Notes: generated from the sequence alone by a model not told the origin. A stretch of DNA of 6,181 nucleotides from Ferroglobus sp. (GCA_015520115.1 WAQS01000260.1:1-6181), one strand, 5' to 3'. Positions 1-5,424 are shown, numbered from the stretch's first letter. Numbers and translations: made by a program.

Positions 1-1251
1 ATATATGCTATAGTCGGAGTCCCTCTCATTTTCCTCGGAATGGCTTTCATGTTCTTTCTCATAATTTTCATGGACTACATTCTCCTCACCTCTCCTCCAC
101 CCCCTTCGGAAATAACAAGCCCGAGAAACGTTTTACTGATTCCGGGGGTTAACCAGTTCATTCCGTTAATATGGGGGGCTATAGGGCAGCTCGTAACTTT
201 AATCGTTCACGAGTTTAGCCACGGCATTCTGGCTTTGGTTGAGAGAATTAGGGTGAAATCCGTAGGTGTTCTACTCCTACTTCTCCCAATAGGGGGGTTT
301 GCTGAGCCGGATGAAGAGGAACTGAAAAAGGCTGAGTCGAGTAAAAAGATTAGGGTTTTTGCAAGCGGAATCACAGGGAATTTTATCGTTGCCGCTTTAG
401 CATTTGTCCTCTTCTTTCACTTCCTCTCCTACATCTCTCCGGCTGTTGCGGTTTTGCACGACTCAAGCGGAAGAATCGAGGCTGGAACAAAAATAGTGGA
501 AGTGAACGGAGTAAAGATTGAAACTCCGGAAGATTTTGAAAAAGCCATAACGAAGACGCCTCTTAAAATCAAGCTCGAAAACGGAAAAGAGATCGTTCTT
601 AACGGAGTGGTTGGAGTGGAGATAATTGGAATCATGAAGGACATGCCCGCTGAAGGAGTTTTAAAGGAGGGAATGATAATAGTTGAAGCAGATGGGAAAA
701 GAGTTGTCTCTACTAAGCAGCTCGCAGAAATTTTGAGGAACAAAAGACCGGGAGAAGAAATCACATTAAAAGTCTGGAACGGATCCGGCTATGAGGTAAA
801 GAAACTCGTTCTTGGAGGAGAAGAAAGAGCTTTGATGGGAGTTTACATTAGAGACAACGTCTCGGGAATTGTGCCGAGTTATCCCTACGCCGAGAGAATC
901 CTCTCCACGTTGAAGTCGATTCCAAAGATGATGACGAATCCAGCAGGATGGGCTTTCGTCATGGCAATGCCGATAACGACATTCAACAGCTTCTCCGGAA
1001 TTTACGAAAAAATATTCAACGGCGACAAGGAGATTTTCTACCTCCTCAACGCCCTCTACTGGATAGGGTGGATAAACTTTTACGTTGGGCTATTTAACTG
1101 CCTCCCAGCCATCCCCCTCGACGGAGGAAGGATATTTCAGGAATTATTGAAAAGAATTTCCCCGAGAGCGGAAAGCCTGAGCAAAGTCACGACCGTAATA
1201 GTTTTCGTCTCGATCGCCCTCTCGGTGATAATACCGAACGTGAGAGTATGA
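1..1251 (+). CDS. Site-2 protease family (M50) membrane metalloprotease, 5' end outside window
   Basis: This is an intramembrane zinc metalloprotease of the M50/site-2 protease family, which cuts transmembrane or membrane-proximal segments. The reading frame is open from base 1 and the first visible residues are already hydrophobic, so the true start probably lies upstream. The ATG at 40 is only the first Met in view. Counting from that Met, the zinc-binding motif HEFSH is at residues 57-61 (ligands H57 and H61, catalytic E58) within a membrane segment. The third-ligand motif PLDGG is at 359-363 in a later hydrophobic segment. Between them lie two PDZ-like segments (about 135-200 and 201-270), which in this family gate substrate access. 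Hydrophobic stretches at about 1-15, 40-66, 75-87, 110-132, 335-357 and 383-398 fit a multi-pass protein. The stop overlaps the next gene by 4 bases, so the two are probably co-transcribed. The substrate is unknown. Family assignment is firm. Confidence 0.9.
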   Translation: MYAIVGVPLIFLGMAFMFFLIIFMDYILLTSPPPPSEITSPRNVLLIPGVNQFIPLIWGAIGQLVTLIVHEFSHGILALVERIRVKSVGVLLLLLPIGGFAEPDEEELKKAESSKKIRVFASGITGNFIVAALAFVLFFHFLSYISPAVAVLHDSSGRIEAGTKIVEVNGVKIETPEDFEKAITKTPLKIKLENGKEIVLNGVVGVEIIGIMKDMPAEGVLKEGMIIVEADGKRVVSTKQLAEILRNKRPGEEITLKVWNGSGYEVKKLVLGGEERALMGVYIRDNVSGIVPSYPYAERILSTLKSIPKMMTNPAGWAFVMAMPITTFNSFSGIYEKIFNGDKEIFYLLNALYWIGWINFYVGLFNCLPAIPLDGGRIFQELLKRISPRAESLSKVTTVIVFVSIALSVIIPNVRV

Positions 1252-2120
1252 GGTGCGAATGCGGGAAAAATGCGATCGAGAAAATCGGAAACCGCTACTA
1301 CTGTAAGGAGTGCTACTCGAAGAGGTACCTGAGCTTAGTTGAGAGAAGTATCAGGAGATACGGAATTTTAAAGAGAGGAGAGAGAGTTCTCGCTGCGGTA
1401 AGTGGGGGGAAAGATAGCGTAGCCATGATTGCCGCATTGAAGGAGCTTGAAGATAAGCTCGGGATTAAAGTCGAGGCTTTGCACATAAACCTCGGAATAG
1501 GGGAGTACAGCAAGAAGTCAGAAGAGGTTTGCAGAGAGCTGTGCGATAATCTTGGAATTCCCCTCCACGTAGTAACTCTCTCCGAATACGGATTTACGAT
1601 AAGCGATGTGAGGAAGAAAGCCTGCAGCGTTTGCGGAAATGCTAAGAGGTATATAATGAACAGGTTTGCAAGGGAGCAAGGCTTCGACGTCGTTGCCACA
1701 GGACACTGCGCCGAAGATATTGTTGCGAACGTATTGAAGAACCTTTACTCCGGAAACTTCGAGTGGAGCGAAAAGCTTCTACCGAGGATAGAAGGTTACT
1801 TCAAATTCGTCTCAAAGGCTAAACCCCTTTACGAGATCGGGGAGAAGGAAAACCTCCTCTTCGTTCTCTCAAGGAGATTGACTTTTCTCCCAGACGAGTG
1901 CCCAAAAGCTCCGGATCCAAAATGGAAGGAGCTTGTTTATGTGATAGAGAAAAGAATTCCGGGGTTTAAGAAGGGCGTTTTAAGAAGCCTCGTAAAAAGG
2001 GAAAAAGTCGAAGGGGAATTGAAGAGCTGCAAAATCTGTGGAGAGCCGACTTCAACAGAAGTCTGCCAGTTTTGCAGAAACGTGAAAAAGTTTGGTAAAG
2101 TTAGGAAGATTCCTCTTTAG
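1248..2120 (+). CDS. ttuA: TtuA/Ncs6-family tRNA 2-thiolation protein (PP-loop ATPase with zinc fingers)
   Basis: This 290-residue protein is an N-type PP-loop ATPase that activates a tRNA uridine by adenylation for sulfur insertion. TtuA makes 2-thiouridine at position 54 in thermophiles, while Ncs6/NcsA acts at wobble U34. Visible features in order: an N-terminal Cys cluster C3, C5, C19, C22; the PP-loop SGGKDS at 52-57; a CSVC pair (C126, C129) followed by KRYIMN; GHCAED at 152-157; C218 in ECP; and a C-terminal zinc finger C261, C264, C273, C276. C126, C129 and C218 match the three Cys that hold the [4Fe-4S] cluster of TtuA. KRYIMN and ECP favour TtuA over Ncs6, but the tRNA position is not certain. 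The first Cys pair is CxC rather than CxxC, and GHC replaces the GHN I expect. Its ATG sits inside the protease stop (ATGA), which suggests translational coupling; only a weak purine-rich site precedes it. Length is normal for the family. Confidence 0.85.
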   Translation: MRCECGKNAIEKIGNRYYCKECYSKRYLSLVERSIRRYGILKRGERVLAAVSGGKDSVAMIAALKELEDKLGIKVEALHINLGIGEYSKKSEEVCRELCDNLGIPLHVVTLSEYGFTISDVRKKACSVCGNAKRYIMNRFAREQGFDVVATGHCAEDIVANVLKNLYSGNFEWSEKLLPRIEGYFKFVSKAKPLYEIGEKENLLFVLSRRLTFLPDECPKAPDPKWKELVYVIEKRIPGFKKGVLRSLVKREKVEGELKSCKICGEPTSTEVCQFCRNVKKFGKVRKIPL

Positions 2121-2784
2121 ACTCTTCCCTAACGTATCTCTCCACAAGCTCAACTTCCTTTATCTCCGGCAAGTGCTCGAATATTTTGTTCACCGCCGTG
2201 ATCTTTCCGAGGAGGAAGAACTGGTTGAACGCAACGTCCTTCGGCACTTCCACTACCGCTTTTCCGTCTTCAACTTTTGTCTCAAGCTCTCTGCCGGTGT
2301 GGATTAAGAACAGGGCTTTTATTTTCTCCACTGGGTCTTCTATTTTCTCCTTTATCTCGTACTCGAAGATTATCTTCTTTCCAGCCAGCGGATGGTTGAA
2401 GTCGATTATCGCCCTCCTGCCCACAACTTTTTCTACGATCCCCACTCTGTCCCCTACTCTAACCCTATCCCCGGGCTTCGGCTTCTCCTTGAACTTTTTG
2501 AGAGTTACCATCTCCTTCTTGTTCGGGTCGTATTCGCCGAATGCTTTCTCCGGAGGGACTTCCACAGTCCCCTTGTATCCAACTTCCTTGCCGACTATGT
2601 CCTCCTCCAACCCCTTTAAAACGTGTCCTTCCCCCACTACAATGACTATATCCCCATACCTCGCGTGCTCCTCGTAAACTCCAGCTTCTTTAGCCACGTT
2701 CTCATCGGTAGAGTCGATCACTGTTCCATCTTCAAGCTTCGCCGTGTAGCTTATCTTAACGAAGTCCCCTTCCTTGATCGTCAT
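2101..2784 (-). CDS. Long-type archaeal FKBP peptidyl-prolyl isomerase (SlyD/FKBP26-like)
   Basis: This is a cytoplasmic prolyl cis-trans isomerase and chaperone of 227 residues. The N-terminal FKBP half includes FVKISYTAKLEDG (8-20), VVGEGHVLKGLEE (49-61) and the PPEKAFGEYD segment (77-86). An SlyD-type insert-in-flap domain follows at about 85-128. The closing FKBP strand contains DFNHPLAGK at 128-136. An extra C-terminal domain (about 150-227), found in the long archaeal type, ends in a very acidic, Ser-rich tail. The frame is open up to a TTG at 2796, but I place the start at the ATG at 2784. It gives the usual MTIKEGD opening and lies about 26 bases from a TATA element at 2807-2814 read on this strand, so the message would be leaderless. 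The gene end overlaps the tRNA thiolase end by 20 bases, tail to tail. There is no His-rich nickel-binding tail as in bacterial SlyD. Confidence 0.92.
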   Translation of the reverse strand: MTIKEGDFVKISYTAKLEDGTVIDSTDENVAKEAGVYEEHARYGDIVIVVGEGHVLKGLEEDIVGKEVGYKGTVEVPPEKAFGEYDPNKKEMVTLKKFKEKPKPGDRVRVGDRVGIVEKVVGRRAIIDFNHPLAGKKIIFEYEIKEKIEDPVEKIKALFLIHTGRELETKVEDGKAVVEVPKDVAFNQFFLLGKITAVNKIFEHLPEIKEVELVERYVREESKEESS

Positions 2785-2806
2785 CACGAAAGCCAATTCA
2801 GAAAGG

Positions 2807-2818
2807 TATAAAAAATTT
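2807..2818. promoter_or_regulatory. Shared bidirectional TATA element between FKBP and cyaB genes
   Basis: The plus strand reads TATAAAAAATTT. It is the only strong A/T promoter-like element in the 51-base gap. The gap midpoint is 2810, so the element lies about 26 bases from both the FKBP ATG (2784, minus) and the cyaB GTG (2836, plus), the usual archaeal TATA-to-start distance. On the plus strand it is preceded by the purine-rich AGAAAGG, a good BRE. On the minus strand the flank reads CCCAAA, a weaker BRE. Plus-direction transcription may therefore be stronger. TFB/RNA polymerase can bind in one orientation at a time, so the two genes may compete. Confidence 0.7.
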
Positions 2819-2835
2819 GGGAAAGATGAGAGAAA

Positions 2836-3363
2836 GTGGAAGTGGAAGCGAAATTTCCACTTAAAGAGCCAGATAAACTCAAGAAGCTGTTAGCTGAGAA
2901 AGGCTCTTTTTTGAAAAGAAAACTTGAGGAGGACATATACTTCAATTCTCCCCTGAGAGATTTCAAAGAGAGCGACGAGGCTTTGAGGGTTAGGAAGGAC
3001 GAAGAAGGCGTGACGATAACCTACAAAGGTCCGAAGCTTGATAGTGAGACTAAAACGAGGGAAGAAATAAAGATAAAAGTTGACGATTTCGAGAAGGCTG
3101 TGGAGCTTCTCAAAAAACTCGGATTCAAGCCGGTGAGAGAGGTGAAAAAGATCAGGGAGCTTTACGAGGTTGAAGGAGTACTCGTTTGCGTCGACCACGT
3201 TTTTAACCTCGGAGATTTCGTTGAGTTCGAAATCGACAGCGAAGACGTTGGAAAAGCTAAGGAGAAAATTTTCAGACTCGCCGAAGAACTCGGCTTTAAG
3301 AAGGAAGATAGTCTAAGAGAGTCCTATCTGGAGATGCTCGAAAGGGTTAAATCCAATCGGTAA
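2836..3363 (+). CDS. cyaB: CyaB-like class IV adenylate cyclase / CYTH-domain protein
   Basis: This 175-residue protein belongs to the CYTH superfamily, whose members bind triphosphates in a beta-tunnel with two or more metal ions. CyaB homologues are class IV adenylate cyclases or inorganic triphosphatases/thiamine-triphosphatases, and sequence alone does not tell which in archaea. The hallmark ExExK is at residues 2-6 (E2, E4, K6). Further charged tunnel positions are R51 and R53 in ALRVR, K64 in TYKG, R75-E76-E77 in KTREE, R107 in KKIREL, D120, and E130 and E132 in FVEFEID. The segments DIYFNSPLRDF (33-43) and SYLEML (163-168) are typical of the CyaB subgroup. The start is a GTG that directly supplies ExExK. 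It lies about 26 bases after the TATA element at 2807-2818, which suggests a leaderless message. A second in-frame GTG at 2842 would remove part of the motif. The gene is divergent from the FKBP gene and is followed 14 bases later by C/D box elements. Confidence 0.88.
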   Translation: MEVEAKFPLKEPDKLKKLLAEKGSFLKRKLEEDIYFNSPLRDFKESDEALRVRKDEEGVTITYKGPKLDSETKTREEIKIKVDDFEKAVELLKKLGFKPVREVKKIRELYEVEGVLVCVDHVFNLGDFVEFEIDSEDVGKAKEKIFRLAEELGFKKEDSLRESYLEMLERVKSNR

Positions 3364-3374
3364 GATGATTTCTT

Positions 3375-3432
3375 TAGATGATGAAATACCTCTCAGCGGA
3401 GCCGGGATGATGAACCCTCGTTAGGCTGAGGG
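3375..3432 (+). ncRNA. C/D box guide sRNA, unit 1
   Basis: The boxes and spacings match an archaeal 2'-O-methylation guide RNA, which works with L7Ae, Nop5 and fibrillarin. Box C is ATGATGA (3378-3384), then a 12-base guide (3385-3396), then a degenerate box D', CGGA (3397-3400). After a 6-base spacer comes a perfect box C', ATGATGA (3407-3413), a second 12-base guide (3414-3425) and a perfect box D, CTGA (3426-3429). By the D+5 rule the D guide would direct methylation at the A in position 5 of 5'-CCUAACGAGGGU, and the D' guide at the G in position 5 of 5'-CUGAGAGGUAUU. I could not place either target in rRNA or tRNA from memory. A weak TATA-like GTTAAATC (3346-3353, inside the cyaB end) behind GAAAGG would start transcription near 3375. 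Co-transcription with cyaB is an alternative. The ends given are approximate. Confidence 0.65.
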
Positions 3433-3488
3433 GTGATGATACCCTTGCCCCAAGACTGGCGATGAAGAAAGGCATACGGTCTGATCAG
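3430..3488 (+). ncRNA. C/D box guide sRNA, unit 2
   Basis: A second C/D unit follows unit 1 after only 3 bases. Box C is GTGATGA (3433-3439). Box C' is the one-mismatch ATGAAGA (3462-3468), followed by a 12-base guide (3469-3480) and a perfect box D, CTGA (3481-3484). Box D' is unclear: AAGA (3452-3455) keeps the 12-base guide and 6-base spacer of unit 1, whereas CTGG (3456-3459) is a better box but leaves a 16-base guide and a 2-base spacer. The D guide predicts methylation at the U in position 5 of 5'-ACCGUAUGCCUU. The sequence CTGA (3426-3429) can pair with TCAG (3485-3488) to form the closing stem outside C and D, but this would use the box D of unit 1. The unit ends against the stop codon of the convergent HdrD-like gene. 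Confidence 0.6.
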
Positions 3489-4552
3489 ATGAATTTGGAT
3501 AGAAGCTCGACAACTCCGGAAACTTCGTAATTCAAGTTGTAATGCTCCCTCAAATCCTTAAGCTGAGTTCTGCAGTTTTCGCAAATTGTTAAGACATACT
3601 TCGCTTCAGTCTCTTTTATTTGTTCAGCCTTTTTCTTTCCCGCTATCATTCTGAAGTCCTTCATCTCCGGAATCGCTACTAATCCTCCACCTCCCCCGCA
3701 GCAGAAGTTCCTCTCTTTGTTCGGCCTCATCTCTCTGAAGTCTTCCGAAAAATTCTCTATAACTCTTCTCGGCTCCTCTATCAATCCCGAGTTTCTTGCC
3801 GCTTGACACGGATCATGATAAGTCACCGGCTCAGTCAAACTCCCCTTAACCTCCACAATTCCCTTTTCAAGATAATCTGCAGCAACCTCAACTATGTTTA
3901 ATATCTCGAAATCCCTCCCAAACCACTCCCTCCAAAACATCTTGAAAACCCTATAAGCGTGACCGCATTCCGTAACGATTATTTTCTCAGCGTTAAGCCC
4001 TTCTGCTTCTCGGAATATTCTCTCGGAAACTTTCTTAGCGAGTTCCATATCCCCAAGAAAGAAGGCGAAGTTAGAAGCTTCGAAGTAGCTTAAGGTCCAG
4101 TCTTCTTTAGCTAAATTGAAGAGTTTTGCAGCTGGAATTATCGTGTGCTCTCCCTGAAGGGGAACAAAGAGGATTTCGGCTTTTTTATTCAGGGGAATTT
4201 TTACGTTGTGCTTTTTCTCAAGAAATCTTATCGCCGCCTCGTACATTTGCTTGTGCTTCTCGAAATTCCTTCCCTTCTCAAGCTGGATTTCAACAAGTTC
4301 TACAAGAGCTTTCGCTTCATTCTTAATTTCCCTCCTCGCTCTTGAAACGTAGGCTGAAACTTCCACAGAAAAAGGACAGAAAACCGTGCACCTCCTGCAT
4401 CCGTTGCATTCGAAAGCGACAAAATCCGCTTTCTTTCTCAGAATTTTCAATCTGTTTGGAGGAGCGTGCTTCCATTCCCCCGTGGATAAGTAGATGTGAC
4501 AGTTCTCCAAGCAATTACCGCACCTCACGCACAGAGCTGCGGACTCTGGCAT
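3485..4552 (-). CDS. HdrD/DsrK-like iron-sulfur protein with one complete CCG domain
   Basis: This 355-residue protein resembles the catalytic subunit of membrane heterodisulfide reductase (HdrD) and the DsrK/HmeD subunit of sulfite-linked complexes. Two [4Fe-4S] ferredoxin motifs are visible: C8xxC11xxC14xxxC18 and C49xxC52xxC55xxxC59-Pro. The first is followed by His rather than the usual Pro. The C-terminal CCG domain is complete: C249, C284-C285 in CCGGGGG, and C324xxC327, the kind that holds a non-cubane [4Fe-4S] site for disulfide chemistry. The earlier CCG-like half (about 125-235) keeps only C196 in TECGHAYR and lacks the CC pair, as in DsrK-type proteins. GlpC/GlcF-like proteins are distant alternatives, but the cytochrome b neighbour favours HdrD/DsrK. 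Its start lies inside the end of the cytochrome b gene (38-base overlap) with a good ribosome binding site at 4557-4563. It is the last gene of the tusA operon and would act on the cytoplasmic face of the membrane. Confidence 0.85.
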   Translation of the reverse strand: MPESAALCVRCGNCLENCHIYLSTGEWKHAPPNRLKILRKKADFVAFECNGCRRCTVFCPFSVEVSAYVSRARREIKNEAKALVELVEIQLEKGRNFEKHKQMYEAAIRFLEKKHNVKIPLNKKAEILFVPLQGEHTIIPAAKLFNLAKEDWTLSYFEASNFAFFLGDMELAKKVSERIFREAEGLNAEKIIVTECGHAYRVFKMFWREWFGRDFEILNIVEVAADYLEKGIVEVKGSLTEPVTYHDPCQAARNSGLIEEPRRVIENFSEDFREMRPNKERNFCCGGGGGLVAIPEMKDFRMIAGKKKAEQIKETEAKYVLTICENCRTQLKDLREHYNLNYEVSGVVELLSKFI

Positions 4553-5213
4553 TCTTCCACCTCACCAGATAGTTGGAGTGAAAAACTCCGATTGAGTGGA
4601 AGAGTTTTCCGAAGGGTAAGTAGGCTACAAGAATCTGAGCGAGGAGGGCGTGAACGACCAAAGCCGAACTTCCAACCACTATCTTCTCACCGGAAATTAG
4701 AGAGAGCAAATACCCATCTAAGCTTACGTCATTCAACCTCAAATACATTCCACTGATTGCAACGCTTAAAAGTAGAATTAAAGCGAAGTAGTCTTCTGCT
4801 GTGGAAATAACCCTGAGCTTGGCAACCCTCCTCACCAAAAGGGATAGAAGAGTCAGAAGGAAGATTACCCCAAGCAACATCCCGAGAAAGCTCGTGAAAT
4901 TTTCATCAACTTTAATTCCAAGGAACATCCTGAGGTGTCCGAGCAAAATTACGAAGAGAGAGACATGAAAGAGCCACGATAAAACCCAGAGAAATTTATC
5001 GGACGAAAAGATCGTTTTAAAGAGAAACACATCGCTAAAGTATTCAAACAGCTTTTCCAAACCGCTTTTCGACGCTTTGGGAAAAACCGGAAATACTCTC
5101 AGCTTTACGGAGAGGTACTTGTAAATTCTGTAAAATAATCCCACAAAAAAGATTGCCGCAGTAACGAATGGAAGCTTGTAGAGAACTATTTCCTCAAGGT
5201 AAACTTGAAGCAT
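4515..5213 (-). CDS. NarI-like di-heme cytochrome b membrane subunit (DsrM/HmeC-like)
   Basis: This 232-residue integral membrane protein has about five hydrophobic segments (roughly 11-33, 75-97, 107-127, 141-159, 180-200). Four His residues sit in membrane segments: H83 and H93, 10 residues apart, and H188 and H206, 18 apart. These are the same spacings as the four heme ligands of E. coli NarI (H56, H66, H187, H205), so two b-type hemes are likely. The family carries electrons between menaquinol and a cytoplasmic iron-sulfur partner, and the next gene encodes such a partner of HdrD type. It is therefore probably the membrane anchor and quinone-reactive subunit of a two-subunit complex like DsrMK, HmeCD or HdrDE. 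The start at 5213 overlaps tusA by 28 bases and has a strong ribosome binding site at 5221-5228. The C-terminal tail is basic (Arg/Lys rich), consistent with a cytoplasmic end. Confidence 0.85.
   Translation of the reverse strand: MLQVYLEEIVLYKLPFVTAAIFFVGLFYRIYKYLSVKLRVFPVFPKASKSGLEKLFEYFSDVFLFKTIFSSDKFLWVLSWLFHVSLFVILLGHLRMFLGIKVDENFTSFLGMLLGVIFLLTLLSLLVRRVAKLRVISTAEDYFALILLLSVAISGMYLRLNDVSLDGYLLSLISGEKIVVGSSALVVHALLAQILVAYLPFGKLFHSIGVFHSNYLVRWKNARVRSSVREVR
4557..4563 (-). promoter_or_regulatory. Ribosome binding site of the HdrD-like gene
   Basis: Read on the minus strand this is GAGGTGG, 4 bases before the ATG at 4552. It lies inside the cytochrome b coding region and supports this start despite the 38-base gene overlap. 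Confidence 0.6.
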
Positions 5214-5392
5214 TCGTTTTCCTCCACCTTAACAACCTTCCATCCAAGTTTTTCAGCCAACGCTGGAATTTCGCTCAGCGTCCCCGGATCTGAAGTTAAA
5301 ACCATAAGTTCTCCCTTCTCCTTCTCAAGTTCCCCTTTAAGCTTTATCACCGGCATGGGACACGTCAACCCCCGAAGGTCGAGCACCTTCAT
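5186..5392 (-). CDS. tusA: TusA/SirA-family sulfur carrier protein
   Basis: This 68-residue protein is a small cytoplasmic sulfur carrier of the TusA family. The N-terminal signature DLRGLTCPMPVIKLKGEL (5-22) contains the CPxP motif. C11 is the residue that carries a persulfide in this family, and P12 and P14 are conserved. The rest fits the small two-layer fold (strand-helix-strand-helix-strands), with TSDPGTLSEIPALAEKLGW in the middle. Length is normal. TusA proteins pass sulfur for tRNA thiolation, molybdenum cofactor handling or dissimilatory sulfur metabolism. Here the gene leads an operon with cytochrome b and HdrD-like subunits, which favours a redox role in sulfur or disulfide metabolism. 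No Shine-Dalgarno site precedes the ATG. A TATA element about 29 bases upstream suggests a nearly leaderless message. Confidence 0.9.
   Translation of the reverse strand: MKVLDLRGLTCPMPVIKLKGELEKEKGELMVLTSDPGTLSEIPALAEKLGWKVVKVEENECFKFTLRK
5221..5228 (-). promoter_or_regulatory. Ribosome binding site of the cytochrome b gene
   Basis: Read on the minus strand this is GGTGGAGG, 7 bases before the ATG at 5213 and inside the tusA coding region. It fixes the start of the overlapping cytochrome b gene. Confidence 0.65.
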
Positions 5393-5396
5393 ATGA

Positions 5397-5420
5397 AATC
5401 AGCTACATATGAAACTGATT
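5397..5420. promoter_or_regulatory. Candidate operator: 24-base palindrome at the tusA promoter
   Basis: The site reads AATCAG-N3-CATATG-N3-CTGATT. The outer six-base arms are perfect inverted copies, and the centre CATATG is itself palindromic. It begins inside the tusA TATA element and runs to the expected transcription start, so a bound dimer would block transcription of the tusA operon. No regulator gene is present in the window. The bound protein is unknown. Confidence 0.55.
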
Positions 5421-5424
5421 AAAA
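5418..5424 (-). promoter_or_regulatory. TATA box of the tusA operon
   Basis: Read on the minus strand this is TTTTAAT, preceded by the A-rich ACAAAAC that can serve as a BRE. Its centre lies 29 bases before the tusA ATG, so transcription should start within a few bases of the start codon. Confidence 0.55.

Noticed and set aside
429..764. Long minus-strand reading frame opposite the protease gene
   Set aside because: It is low-complexity Ser/Thr/Pro-rich sequence of the type produced antisense to a real gene, with no signals of its own.
2186..2677. 163-codon plus-strand frame opposite the FKBP gene
   Set aside because: It is a shadow of a clearly conserved gene; composition is Ser/Phe/Pro-rich and there is no promoter or ribosome binding site.
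2785..2796. Upstream TTG start for the FKBP gene, adding four residues
   Set aside because: It lies only about 14 bases from the TATA element and would be upstream of the predicted transcription start; the ATG at 2784 gives the standard family N-terminus.
3364..3372. GATGATTTC just after the cyaB stop as a further box C
   Set aside because: It deviates from RTGATGA in its second half and has no box D at guide distance before the better box C at 3378.
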